Shown in pieces: positions 31,137 to 42,228 of a DNA stretch of 64,000 nucleotides. The notes beneath the pieces were generated by a model that was given only the letters and a program-made list of their open reading frames with translations, was not told the origin of the DNA and searched no databases. The translations under genes were made by a program, and so were the position numbers. The DNA is from Nereocystis luetkeana (Eukaryota > Sar > Phaeophyceae > Laminariales > Laminariaceae). The first letter of the stretch is position 1; every line of letters starts with the position of its first letter. The stretch spans positions 3,557,114 to 3,621,113 of the forward strand of contig JARUPZ010000034.1 of the NCBI GenBank assembly GCA_031213475.1. Direction: 5' to 3'.

Positions 31137-31211
31137 ATGTCTACGCCGGGGGCAGTCCCAGAGATATCAGAGGCTGAGTATAGGAAGGTCACTTCGAAGC
31201 CGCTCATCAAG
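31137..31211 (+). CDS. DNAL4: DNAL4-like gene, exon 1
   Basis: Reads MSTPGAVPEISEAEYRKVTS and then KPLIK, followed by donor GTGCGT. The EAEYRK.....L pattern matches the N-terminal extension that separates DNAL4 from shorter LC8 chains. Because no homology search was run and it stands 10 kb from exon 2, this exon is less certain than the other two. Confidence 0.8.
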
Positions 31212-34200
31212 GTGCGTTATTATTATTTTTTGTAAAAGTCACCTCGGTTATAAGACGACACCTCAGGGCTGTGATGAGGCCCAGATACCGTTGGAACTCA
31301 TCTTATTTTGCCAGCTGCGTGCGTGTGATATCATACAATACATACTCACTGCTTTGCGTCGACCGCGCGTGCTCGTACGGGGTGAGGTGTAAACATATTA
31401 CCTCGATAAAAGATATACAGCAGTAAGTCGGCGACTCCGCTGGGTATTACGAGTACTGCTACTCTATGCCCCGAGGGTCAGCGGGACGACTTCACGATGG
31501 CAGTCAGCCTTGCTGTATGTACGTCAAACGCCGAGCAACAAAGTGTGCGACCCGACTAAATTTCGAAGCAAACTTCGTACTTGCTTGTCATGGTATATGG
31601 ATACCTGGTATAGTCCATGGTGTGTATCGCAACCTTCAAAGCAGTCGGGTCAGTCCCATCCACGCTGCCTCGTCGTTTGCTGGTACCAAGCTAAACCTTC
31701 GTATACGTATACTTTTCGCACCCCATACATACCTGGTACGTACGTACGGCAGAGTACTCAAGTCCAAACGGTCGAGGTTCTCGAGCAAGAGCCTCACAAT
31801 ACTGGAGGATCAGGGCATATACTGCTGTACTCGTACTGTACATGGGAAAGCTTCTGGTCGGTGGGTTAGGATCTACAGAAATACATTGCCTACGCAGTAC
31901 GTAGAGAGGATAGCCATACCACCTACCTGTATCATTGCGTACGTACCATAAGCAGCTGACTGTCAGGTCGGGCCCGAAGAGCAGAAAGAGCCGTGCTCAC
32001 TCGTGCGTACAGCGTCACCGCTTGGGTTCGGGCAAAAAACACTGAAGAAATCGATGTTTCGCTACTAATTCCGCGTCGTGTCGTCGGAACGAAGTTGCTC
32101 GTTGGTTGGTGGTAGTAGCGTCGGCTGTAAGATAATACGTGAGCGTTTGATCTCATCGGCGAGTAGCCGCCCAAGATAGCGTCATATCAAGCGCACGCTG
32201 GAGTGCAAACAGGTCGAGTGTCGGGAGTCGGGAGTCCTACGTATGGCGTTTTTTTTCGTCGGAACGAAGTTTTTCATTGGTAGCACCTGCGGGTAAGATT
32301 ATGTGCGCACATACATGTAATGAAGCAATATATCGCCATTTCAAGCATATTGCGCTGAGGTGCAAATCGAGGGGCTGCAGGTAGGGTTAGAGCTACAGCA
32401 GGATACTCGTACATGTAGCGTCTTCGTGTATAGGGTGTGGCCTTGACTAAATTGTCAACAACGTGGATGTATCCCAAATATCCTGCGTGTGAAACGAGAT
32501 TAATAGTCAGAACAAAGTTCCTCGTAGTAGATTCTGTACTGTAGCTGCTGTGGTAATACGATATCGCCATTTCCAGCGCACGCAGAGGTGTACGTGGAGA
32601 GGGGCTAGAGTTGGGGCTAGACCCCAGCGAGTAGCGTCTACCTGGTATGCTTTTAGATGATGAATAGATTGAGTCAACGTACTACGTGGATTGCCCCCAT
32701 TATCACGCGTTTGGAACGAAATTTCCTCGTCGGAAACAAGTTCCTCGTTGGCAGTTTTTTTTTTTTTTAAATCATTTTTACTTTCCAGCCTAAAACAAAC
32801 TTCTGGACAAGCCGTGGTCACTGGTGTCTACCCTTCTCCCCCCCGGTGCGTGCCTTGTTTTTTTTTGTCGCGCATAGGGTTCATTAGCATTCCCACTGCT
32901 CGTAGATTTTCATCGAATGTAGCGAACTCACGCTCTCTCTCGCGCTTTCCGCTAACCAATTTTCTTATGCAAGAAAACGCCCCAACGAGCATGCACTCCG
33001 TGAGGCTTGAACCCACGAACTTGGTCTTGATAAGCACGCGGATCACCTACCAAGGAACCGGGGACCCCGACTTGTATGTTCCCATTGTATTTTCTTGGGC
33101 TTTAATAGTATTAGAAGTCGTATAACTCAGAACCGGAGTCACATACGTAGCAGGCTTCCCCCCCCCTTCCCCACTAGGGCTCTAGCCTTCGAAGGCATTT
33201 TTGTAGCGAGAAGACTTCAGCCCTTCCTTCCCTCGCCGACTCGCGTCGAATTTGCGGCTACTCGTACGCAATACGTAAAGTATGATACGATCAGATAATG
33301 ATGCAAGATATCGCTAACACGTGCTCAGGTGCACCGCTCTGTCCCAAAATGTAAGCAAGTTCTTGGAATGAAACCTTCAAAGATAAATCTTCCTTACATT
33401 TCAGGATCGAGGCGTAAGTCAAGGATACGTAGGGTTAACGCTGAAGCCCTGCGAATACAAAAACCTAAGGTTTCGATTACCTTCGGTCGTCGACGTGGCT
33501 GTCCTCAGTACTGCTGTACCCTGCGTGTGGTATTCACGCCCGACAACTTCTGTACCTGGTCTGATAAGTATCATTGCTACAGCAGTATGAGCCCACCAAC
33601 TATAAGCACCGGAGCATCGGTGCCGATGACGTGGGGGTGGGAACGTTGAGGAGGAGTAGGGTAAACGAGGGTTAGCCAACGGAGGGAGGCGTAAGTAAGT
33701 AGGAGCCCTTGAGAAAGGAAAAAGATCAATCTGTTGGTTCAGAGTGATAGAAGAGGGGCTACATGTACTCGTAAGGCAGTGCCCTTGATCTTTGTATTGG
33801 GCAGTGTTAAGATCACGGACAGCGGGACACTTTGTATCCCTGGACAGGTCTGCTTATTAAGCCGGTACTCGTTGGTACTCACGTTGATGTTCGCTTAGAG
33901 ATATAAGATTTTATTGCTTTCGTGCTCGACGGAGACTGAGACCACGCTCGTGCCTCTCTGGGAAACCCCTGGTTTTCCACCCAAGATACGCCTTCCAAGT
34001 ACGACAAATACGATCCCAGTGCCAGAACCCAGGTAATTACCGGGCTTTCAACCTCATACAAAGCAGTAGAATAACACTAGCCCACTCTGATGAGCCGTAT
34101 ATGCAGAATTATGGGAAATTCATGGAAACCCCGAGTCCACAACTAGAACATGAGTCGAAGATGCGGCTCCTCAAAACCCACTCCCACACCTCTGAACGGC

Positions 34201-37200
34201 AAGGCAACGAAGCCGGCAAAGTACGTAAAAAAAAATGAAAGGAAGACGTAGCCTTGAGGGGCAGGGAAAAATCGTCAACGAAAAATCATTGCCATGTCAC
34301 CCGCGACGGGGGGGGGGGCGAGGAAGATGCAGGGAAAGTGAAAAGTGAATATAAAAAAACGAGAAAAAAAAGTAACACGGAAGAAGTCAAGAACCACACA
34401 GAAAACCCAGCCTACAACTCGGGAAACGTGCCCTGTGCCACAAATGAGTAGCCCGATTACCCAGACCAGCCCCGACACTGAGCGGAGGGGGTAGACAGGA
34501 CAGAATACGCGAAAAACATCCCCAACCAAGCCCAAGAAAAAACCAACAACCAAGGAACACACCCGCCAGAAAAACCCCCACCCGAACACTCGGAAAACGT
34601 CAATAAGTTGAAAAACCACCCCCCAGAGTCCAGGAGAACGACAAGCAAAAAAAATCGAGAACAGCCGAGAGGTGAAAGTCAGCTATCCACGGCGGCGCCT
34701 CGACATTCGCCCACGTTACGCTGGACCCCTCGTGAATATGCGCTAGCCGAGTGAATTTGTAGACACCAAGAGCCACGTACAGCTCTCGTCGAAGTCGTGT
34801 AGCGCGCCGGAAGCTTGATCGGTCCCGGGTCGTTCAAAAATCGAACCAAATATTCTCCATCCGTGGGCGTAGTCGCGATGATTTTCTCGAGCCACCACAG
34901 ACCGTCGTCGTCCTTGTACCAAAAATGGGCCCCGTTGGGAAGCACGGTGTTGCAGTATCGGCGGAGCCAGTCGGTGTGCGAGACGCAGCCATAGCCGGGT
35001 GCCAGAAACCGCTCGCCGTTATTCCGAGAGAGCTTCCGTTGTGCCGCATCGATTCTCATTCGACGGTACAGGCGGTTGGTTTGGCGATGCTGGTTCGGGG
35101 TGCCGGCCCAGTAGCGCAAAATTGCGTGGCGAGAAAGCTGAGGGTCCATTTCCCGTTCCCCTCCCAGGATGGACGGGATAGTCCAGTCCAGTGTGTCTCG
35201 TACATCACTGCTATGACGCCGCCTCGACCTCGAACCGATTGGTGTCCGGTAATATTTTCCACTTCGACTCGGTGAAGAGGTGTAGAGACGTCGTCCTGGG
35301 TGACGTGGTACGGGGGAGATTTCTCGGAGAAGTTGTTCTGCTCGTACTGCGTCAACCCCGCAGGCAAATACATCGGCATGTCGCCACGGTCGTGGGGGTT
35401 GGCTCAGGGCTTGCAGCGTTGGACTGAAACGCGCCGATGAGCATCCGCGCCGGGCATATCGGAAGGAAGACCCACGCACAGGAGCTTTGCCCCAAGAGGA
35501 GACCCGTCCGGGGTGTCCACTGCGGAGCAGGGGCTAACTGCGAGAACTTTGTAGGGGCCTGTCGAGTTGAGTGAGAGTTTGGCCTTGAGGTGTTCGCGAA
35601 CGATATCGCACGCTGCTGGCGGTCCGTCGCCAAGTCGCAATAGGCGAGGTGGTCGCGGGCCAAGCTTTGGTGGCCGACGACTCCAGCACGCTCGAAAATC
35701 GTGAGGGGGAGGCGTGGCAGCCGACCCATATGCCCCTCGTTGGGAGCCAAGCCCGTGGCGGCACTGACCGAATTGTTGCGCGAAAATTCGACCTGAGGGA
35801 GCTGCTCATCCCAGTTGTTTTGGAGCTCGTTGACGACCATTGCCAGCATCTGGGCCATCGCGTGGTTTACACGTTCCACTCCACCGTTGCCGTTTGGGTG
35901 GTAGGAGCTGGTGGCAATTTTTCGAACCCCGAGAAGCTGATATACGGCGTGCGAAAGCTTGGAGCAGAACTGCAGTGCTTGCCTAGTCCGCGGTTCTTCG
36001 GAATCTCTGGGACCCACGAAAAGTGTTTTATCATACCAGATTATTGACCTGAGGAAATTCGTTTTTCTTTTGAAAAGCGTTTTCATGGTGGACGTGAGAT
36101 TCGGATTCACGACCAACGATCCATGTCCTGCCGACGACGCCTGTGTAAAGTGTTAAGTGTAAGGCAGTATGGACCTAGGGACCGACTACTGCTATTAAAA
36201 GCAGGTTGATGCCTTTGGCTCTGCTCTGGTCACTCGCACGGGGTGCTTGACGATGTTAAATGTTGATGACTCTTGTATTAGTTCCTGCTTGCCTCGTCAG
36301 ATGTCTTCTGAACGAAGGGGCGAGGCACTCATCAGTAAAGCAGGCGATAACGCCTGCCAGGTATGATGAGGGGGCGCATGCTACGAATCATAATACCGCA
36401 ACATGGGAGAGGGGAAACCAGCACATGCTATAATATATACTACCTGTAATACTGCGGTGTTCGAAGATACCTGATATTCGAATCAAGACGGAATGGAACA
36501 TGCACCATACCTTGTCGGATGACAAAATTGATAATAATAAGAAAACACGTTTTCTGAACAATAAACCTTACTGTACTGCTGTAGGACCTTGAGCATAGGC
36601 TATTGCACATGATTTAGCGTAGCTCTCGCCGCCGAGCACGATTTCTTACTCCGAATTCTCTCAGCGCCCCCCTAAAAGCGAGCTCAATCCTTGTAGGACC
36701 GCAGTCCCGTTGTGGGGACAAACCAGTCAAATTGTAAGTAATTTGTCCCGAGAACGGGACTGCAATCTTAAAAAGGGGGGTTAACCCTTTCAAGACCGCA
36801 GTCCCGTTTTGGGGATAAACTACTTAGAATTTGAGAGGGTTGCCCCCCAAACGGGACAGCAGACCTAAAAGAGTCACTGCATGCTGTTCTCATCGGGCTA
36901 TTTTTTGTTCGTGGGTCTGTACTGTGTGGGACGTGGATCGGGCGGCGAACCAGCCGACGGCATGATTTGACTTGTCCAGTCAAGTGCCTGAACCAAGCCT
37001 GTCCTCTCCTCTCCTCTCCTCTCCTCTCCTCTCCTCTCCTCTTACCGGAAAAAAGAGCGTGCTGAGTTCGCCCAGGGGTGTGCGATCGTTTTTCCGCGCT
37101 CATTTTTTTCCCCCCAGAGCGGGCAGGCTGTCAGCGCCTACCGAACTTGGTGTTTTGTTATGGTACTGCTTTGAATGAGGCTGAAAGCCCGGTAATGACC

Positions 37201-40200
37201 TGGGTTTAGGCATTGGGATCGTATTTGTACTGTAGTACTTGGGAGGCGTATCTTAGATGAAAACCAGGGGTGTCCCTAGCGAGGCACGAGCTTGGCTCTC
37301 AGTCTCCGCTTGCACGAAGGAGTATAGCTGCTCTTCTTCCGCCTTTGAAGAAACAGCACACGTGAGTACCAACGAGTACCGGCTTAAGAGGCAAACCGTC
37401 CCCAGGGTTGCAAAGTGTCCCGACCTTGATCTTAACAGTTTTCGGAAAATATCTAGTCCACGAGAGCCTTCCCAAAACTATAGTGCTTGACTTTTCAAGC
37501 ACCTTTTGCTGAAGAAACGATCGTGCGTACCCCTGTGAGACGTCGATATTCTGTACAGTATACCACTCTGCCCCTAAACATAAGGAAGGTTTGTATCTAG
37601 TATTAGCATGTAAATGACCCCTATATATCGGGACAGAGTTATACACGGTAACCCTGGTACCATACCACTTTGGCCGGTAATATAGTCCACCTTGGGGGGG
37701 CGAGCGTTACACTAAATCCTACCCTGATATATAAATAGGCTACGCCCAAGGTTAGGCAAGGATGGTGTCACGGCGAGGTTCCAAGCCTTCATCATACTAG
37801 GCGCTTCTTGTTGGCGGACCCATCTGACCCGGAATATAAGCCCCATTAGGACTCTGATGTGAACATCAAACGGATACTACTACGGGGGGCCATAGTTAAC
37901 AGGACCAAATATTGTTAGTAAAAAGGGTTAAACATATACGTTTTTATGTGTACCATAGGTCCTGTTAACTGTGGTCCCCCGTAATAGATTGAGGGTCGGT
38001 TAGCACTTGTTCGAGAAAACGGGTTGACACACACCGTGTACAAGACGAGTAGAACAAACCCTAACCCTCTCCCTAACCTTTAGCCAATCAGAGCGAACCC
38101 TCATCCTGACCCTAAGCCAATCCCAACCCTGGCCAGAAGCCAGCCCTAACCCTAAGCCAATCACAATGACCTTACCACTGACCCTGAGACAATCAGAGCA
38201 ACCCTGAGCCTGACCCTGAGCCAATCAGACCAAATCTCAAAATATGTGGTAATCTCTACAGCTTGTGTCCCCCGTCAGAGGGGGTATGGTAAAAGTTGTA
38301 AGATCACAGGAGCTGTCGGACGCGTGCACGTGATACACGCGTGGTCTACACCATGATCGTTGAGGAAGAGCAAATAAAATACTAGTTACAATAAGCCAAA
38401 CACAACACACGCCAGGTGGATCAATACCGTTCTGTCAGAGACACCACCCCATAAACCACACACAGGAGGTAAGCCGCACCAAGATTGTCACCGGCTTCAC
38501 CACTCACATATAGACAGGCAGTATCATTATCATCAAAGCCTGGGCCGTATCATTAACATCAGCGACTGCTCCCGGAGGAGGAGCAGCTCCATCTCTCCAT
38601 CCACGAGGCATACTAAATAATGCCCCGATACATAATACGAAACCCCACAACATATGAAACCCCCAATATCCGCAGACCCGTATCAAGCTACCGCATACCA
38701 CAAACTAAAGTACCCCCTACATACGAGTAGGACCATTTTTCCGAGCCTAATTTCTCCGAAACCACGAACAAAAACGGTGGGGGCAGTGGGAACATCTCGT
38801 TGAGTTATCTTTCCATAGACGCACTGCTCGGCGTTTCCAACTTTTCCTGCACGAGAGAAAAATAGATTTGGAACTTCGTCCCAATGGTGGGGTCTTATCT
38901 TATCACACGTGTGTTACCGTATACAGTTACAGTATTACGGGGGACCATAGTTAATAGGACCTATGGTGTACACAAAAACCTATACATTTAACCATTTTTA
39001 CTCACAATATTTGGTCCTACTAGCCATGGTCCCCCGCAATAGTAAGTAGTGCTTCCCTCAATGGCGCCGGTTGAGTAGTGCCCGTTGTCCGCTGCAGTTC
39101 CTGTGGAATCGCTTGGCGCACACGGGACTCACCAGCATGGTATTGTTGGGGGCCATAGTAAATAGGACCTGATATTGGTAGTAAAAATAGGTAAATATAT
39201 AGGTTTTTGTGTGTTCCATAGGTCCCACCTGGTATTACCTATGGTCTCCCGTAATAGCGGTGTGGAGTAGTGCGGGTTACCGCTATAACAGCGCATACCG
39301 GCACTATGAAGGTAGACCAAGAAGTGGCCAGCGCTGCGAGGGGAATGCCACGTTTCACATTGATTGGGTCGCACGCAACACACAGAGCGGAACAAAACAG
39401 CATGGCTGGTGGAAGCACGCCGCAAGACTGACCAGAGGGGTCCGAAACAACGGTATTCTAGTGATAAGAAGGCCCTTAAAGTACAAACAAGCTACGTACC
39501 AGGTATCTATTCTGAGTATAACCACTGTAGTGTATGACCTCTTTAGTAGAGCTGTGAGTCCGCTCGACCTATTTCACCAACTAGCTATTAGTCGGAAAAA
39601 ATGGATAGTAGTCGTTTCCCGGAGGTGCCGACTATCCGACGTACTACTCTGGCCGTACATACGATAAGGACCGCTTGGTCTTCGTAATAGTGTCTAAACG
39701 GTGCTCATATTTACTACCCCCCCCCCCGAGTGGCATTGGGTTTCCATGCGTGTATAATAAGAAGGGTTGGTGAATCCAGGGATGTTTTTTCTTCTTCTTC
39801 TTCCGTTTTCGGACTAGCCCTCCTCGACTGGAAAAGGTACGTAGATGTTCTGTCCGCTTCGCTCGTCTCCGACTTCAGGTCGGCCGGCCATCAGCTGCTT
39901 TCGCCATCATCAGCCGACTTAATGCCGGCTAAAGGAGGTTATGAAAAAGTTGGTGTCATCCTTTCAGGGCTGTTAGGACTGCAGTCAGTCCCGTCTCGGG
40001 GGACAGATTACTTAAAATTTGAGTGGTCTGCCCCCCCGGAGCGGGAGTGCAGTCCTAAAAGGGGTATAATACCTGCCGATTGATGGTATATATAGTGAAA
40101 TCCTACCGACTTCTATTACGGGGGACGATAGTAAATAGGACCAAATATTGTTAGTAAAAATAGTGAAACATATAGGTTTTTGTGTGTACTGTAGGTCCTA

Positions 40201-42228
40201 TGTACCATGGCCCCCCGTAGTAGCAGTTCTACGACGCTCAGGGACTTGAGAGGGGAAAAAGGCGAACAAAAACAAACAAACAAAAAACAGTGTCGACCGC
40301 ACGGAGCAGGCGGGGGTGTTGACGGGGTGTTTAATGGGTCGTGCAACTTGTTGTACAGGAGGCACGTGGACTATTCGGGGGGTGCGGGGTTATTTAGTGC
40401 CCCATCTAGAATGAAAGGTGGGGGGGGAGTACGACGCTGGGCGCAGCGTGGCACGCGCTCACACCACGATGAACCACGCGTTCAGTTTTTTTGCACGCTG
40501 TATGTGTGCCCGGGCCCTAACTCCTCTAGGGCTGTTAAGGCTGCAGTCCCATTGCTGGTGCCAAACACCTGGAATTAAAACTCAGATTAAGGCACGTGTG
40601 CACTGCAGTACTACTAGGGTGAACAGGGTTAATGCTTGAAAGTAACACAAGGCGAGGATCATCAACGTTCGCCGCCAAGCTACCGCCGTAAGTCCTCGTG
40701 TCCCAATAGTGTTGGCGGTCGAGGAATGACATTCAAACGTTCAAACAACGAGAGGTTGCGTGCGCGGTGTACACATGTCTACCTGGGCCCGAAGACGACT
40801 ATCAGTAACAGGCACTATTGCGGGGGGCCATATTAAATAGGACCTTCGATACATACAAAAAGCTATGTTTTTACCCATTTGTACTAACAATATTTGGCCC
40901 CGTAAAAGCATAAGGTCGTACGGGGTATCAATGTTCGTCGCAAGCCAAGTCCTCTTGTGCTGACAATATCGGTGCTTTGAGGAATGACGTTCACACCTTC
41001 AAACAGCGAGAGGTTACACAGTACGTACTCTGGCCACACATACCTGGTACGTATTTGATAGGTAGCGGTTTTGATGCTTTCGAACCTGTAACAATGTGTA
41101 GACAACTCTGTGATGATAAAAAAAAACTACGTATACGCCTCACAGAAGGCGCGCTAGAAGTATCAATTCTGATAGTATTAGTATCACACCATGCTTTACG
41201 AAAAAATACGACTTTTTTTGTGGGATTTTTCGATCTGAGACACAGCATCGTTTTTTTTTGTATTTCTCGTCATATACAGTTACCACGTCCCTCAACCTCG
41301 CACGTCCCTCAATCCCCATGCGTACGGAAATGCATACGCACACTCGTTCTTTCGGCAGAGCTCGGACATGCCCCAGGAGATGGTGCAGGAAGCGGTAGAG
41401 ATCGTCACCATGTCGGTCGACAAGTTCATCAACGTCAAAAACTACGAGGTGACGAACCAGCTTCATCAATCAGCGTGTGGGTGTTGTATACCAGGTGCAG
41501 GGTAGCACGCGACAGCACCCAAGAAATTGGGGTCGCAACCCTTTAGGGATACAGTCCCGTTTGGGGGGCGCATAACTTAGAATTTGAGTGTTTTATCCCT
41601 AGAACGGGACTCCAGTGCTAAAAGGTTGATATTGTTCAACACGTCGGACAGATGGATCACCTACAGATATATCATCTACAGATAGATCATCTAGATCCTA
41701 CCCTGCGGGTGTGGGAAGTTGCGCAGGATCTGTGTACGACGCAGATCCAACTCAGAAAAAGTGCTATAATAGCTCATGCAGATTGTACGGCTTCCACCCG
41801 GAAACGTGAGCTAGATCATACAGATCATACATACCATGCATATCATACAGATCATACACATCATACACATCATACAGATCATACAGATCATGCATAACAT
41901 ACATATCATACACATATCAGCAATACATGTGCCCTGAAATATCAAGGCAATGAACTAGTATTCACGATAGTACACGATGCTCTGTCCGAGGTGTGAAGAG
42001 TTTACTGTTGCCCGCCGTGTTAATCCTGCCCGTGCTTGATACTGTATACCTGGTATATCTACATACACGCAGGCAGCCGCCCAGCTGATAAAGAACTCGA
42101 TGGACAAGAAGTTCGGGGCTTCTTGGCATTGCGCCATCGGGGAGGGGTTCGGGTTTGAGATCGCGTACCAGCAACGAAACATGGTCTACGTCTTCTATGG
42201 CCAGATCGGGGTGCTGACCTTCAAGTGA
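31137..42228 (+). CDS. DNAL4: Axonemal dynein light chain 4-like protein, 3 exons
   Basis: LC8-superfamily light chain that in animals is the axonemal type DNAL4, part of flagellar outer-arm dynein. Exons 31137-31211, 41359-41448 and 42073-42228 give 25+30+51 = 106 residues; known DNAL4 proteins are about 105. All junctions are phase 0 with donors AAG|GTGCGT and GAG|GTGACG. Family marks are SDMPQEMVQE at the start of exon 2, then MDKKFGASWHC, IGEGFGFE and a terminal VYVFYGQIGVL strand. GEGFG is closer to DNAL4 than to cytoplasmic LC8. The start ATG lies in ATCACCATG, a favourable context, and is the first in frame. The first intron is 10,147 bp and full of transposons. The gene implies flagellated cells in the life cycle. 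Confidence 0.9.
32075..32760. repeat. Four degenerate units of about 200 bp in the DNAL4 intron
   Basis: Units near 32080, 32262, 32508 and 32710 share CGGAACGAAGTT, CTCGTTGG or CTCGTAG, then AGCGCACGC.G.GTGCA words. They are diverged and non-coding. Confidence 0.6.
32755..33072 (-). mobile_element. tRNA-derived SINE, copy 1
   Basis: Minus strand: GTCCCCGGTTCCTTGGTAGGT (A-box region), GGGTTCAAGCCTCACGGAG (B-box region), then a body shared with copies at 42739-43079 and 53342-53687 (AGCGTGAGTTCGCTAC, GAAAATCTACGAGCAGTGGG) and an A-rich tail at the low-coordinate end. Non-coding; would need a LINE reverse transcriptase to move. Confidence 0.85.
33805..34075 (+). repeat. Left arm of a long inverted repeat around the chromovirus fragment
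   Basis: Matches the reverse complement of 37157-37440 at roughly four bases in five. Shared words are AAGCCGGTACTCGTTGGTAC, GGAGACTGAGA, ACCCCTGGTTTTC and ATTACCGGGCTTTCA. Direct orientation would suggest LTRs; the inverted orientation does not. Confidence 0.8.
34679..36116 (-). mobile_element. Decayed chromovirus (Ty3/gypsy) fragment: integrase end and chromodomain
   Basis: On the minus strand, 36116 to about 35640 reads the C-terminal part of a retroviral-type integrase core (SSYHPNGNGGVERVNHAM, with the last catalytic Glu, then NNWDEQLP). About 35640-35400 continues in another frame (LNSTGPYKVLAV). From 35390 to 35160 there is a chromodomain-like stretch (HQSVRGRGGVIAV, THWTGLSRPSWE). 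From 35160 to 34679 another frame carries MDPQLSRHAILRYWAG and a tail with LWWLEKI and GEYLVRFLNDPG. At least two frameshifts make it inactive. Gag, protease, reverse transcriptase and LTRs were not found here. It sits inside the DNAL4 intron, antisense to the gene. Confidence 0.85.
36691..36770. mobile_element. Family B palindromic element, copy 1
   Basis: GGACCGCAGTCCCGTTGTGGGG faces GTCCCGAGAACGGGACTGCAA, about 80 bp in all. The family consensus has arms like CTTTTAGGACTGCAGTCCCG and a middle ACTTAGAATTTGA. Confidence 0.8.
36787..36869. mobile_element. Family B palindromic element, copy 2
   Basis: CCTTTCAAGACCGCAGTCCCG on the left and CAAACGGGACAGCAGACCTAAAAG on the right, with TACTTAGAATTTGA between. 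It lies 16 bp from copy 1, so the two may have inserted as neighbours or duplicated in tandem. Confidence 0.82.
37157..37440 (-). repeat. Right arm of the long inverted repeat
   Basis: Reverse-complement partner of 33805-34075. Between the arms lie about 3.1 kb with the chromovirus fragment, two family B elements and a short CTCTC run at 37003-37041. Confidence 0.8.
37878..37986. mobile_element. Family A MITE, copy 3, in the DNAL4 intron
   Basis: CTACGGGGGGCCATAGTTAACAGG at the left and CCTGTTAACTGTGGTCCCCCGTAA-TA at the right; 109 bp. The arms contain GTTAAC where most copies have TTAATA. Confidence 0.85.
38040..38245. repeat. CCCTAA-like degenerate repeat with CCAATCA words
   Basis: AACCCTAACCCTCTCCCTAACC followed by units with AGCCAATCAGAGC every 30-40 bp. 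It recalls telomere-type sequence but is too diverged and internal to be a chromosome end. A smaller patch is at 56790-56885. Confidence 0.7.
38933..39041. mobile_element. Family A MITE, copy 4, in the DNAL4 intron
   Basis: TA-TTACGGGGGACCATAG and GCCATGGTCCCCCGCAA-TA, 109 bp. A single unit of the ACACGTGT palindrome lies about 30 bp to its left. Confidence 0.86.
39141..39256. mobile_element. Family A MITE, copy 5, in the DNAL4 intron
   Basis: TA-TTGTTGGGGGCCATAG and TTACCTATGGTCTCCCGTAA-TA, 116 bp, with a small insertion (CACCTGG) in the right arm. It lies only 100 bp from copy 4, in the same intron. Confidence 0.8.
39972..40061. mobile_element. Family B palindromic element, copy 3
   Basis: TTAGGACTGCAGTCAGTCCCG on the left, GAGCGGGAGTGCAGTCCTAAAAG on the right, ACTTAAAATTTGAG between. 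The AGTC duplicated in the left arm breaks the symmetry. Confidence 0.8.
40114..40222. mobile_element. Family A MITE, copy 6, in the DNAL4 intron
   Basis: TA-TTACGGGGGACGATAGTAAATAGG and CCTATGTACCATGGCCCCCCGTAG-TA, 109 bp. It lies about 50 bp right of family B copy 3. Confidence 0.85.
40522..40618. mobile_element. Family B palindromic element, copy 4 (decayed)
   Basis: GGGCTGTTAAGGCTGCAGTCCC remains on the left; the right arm is reduced to CACTGCAGTACTACTAGGG. The match is partial, so the call is tentative. Confidence 0.5.
40816..40906. mobile_element. Family A MITE, copy 7 (truncated right arm)
   Basis: TA-TTGCGGGGGGCCATATTAAATAGG is intact; the right end is cut to AATATTTGGCCCCGTAA. About 91 bp. 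Confidence 0.75.
41359..41448 (+). CDS. DNAL4: DNAL4-like gene, exon 2
   Basis: Acceptor TTCTTTCGGCAG ends at 41358 and donor GAG|GTGACG starts at 41449. Thirty codons: SSDMPQEMVQEAVEIVTMSV, then DKFINVKNYE. SDMP.EM is the first helix of the LC8 fold. Confidence 0.9.
41539..41626. mobile_element. Family B palindromic element, copy 5, in DNAL4 intron 2
   Basis: CCCTTTAGGGATACAGTCCCG on the left, AACGGGACTCCAGTGCTAAAAGG on the right, ACTTAGAATTTGAG between. It lies in the 624-bp second intron of the DNAL4-like gene. Confidence 0.82.
41803..41925 (+). repeat. CATACAGAT simple repeat in DNAL4 intron 2
   Basis: About 13 units of ATCATACAG, ATCATACAC or CATACATAT. It fills most of the space between family B copy 5 and exon 3. 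Confidence 0.9.
42073..42228 (+). CDS. DNAL4: DNAL4-like gene, exon 3
   Basis: Acceptor ACATACACGCAG ends at 42072. Contains AAAQLIKNSMDKKFGASWHC, IGEGFGFEIAYQ and the final beta strand, ending ...LTFK and TGA at 42226-42228. These are the second helix and the partner-binding groove of the LC8 fold. Confidence 0.93.
   Translation, partial: AAAQLIKNSMDKKFGASWHCAIGEGFGFEIAYQQRNMVYVFYGQIGVLTFK

Noticed and set aside
33329-33649. 106-codon plus-strand frame inside the DNAL4 intron
   Set aside because: No motif, no repeat in a second place, and a composition like the surrounding non-coding sequence.
33800-37440. LTR pair of a complete chromovirus
   Set aside because: The two similar arms are in inverted orientation and no reverse transcriptase or gag lies between them.
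38040-38245. Telomere
   Set aside because: CCCTAA words are diverged, short and internal.
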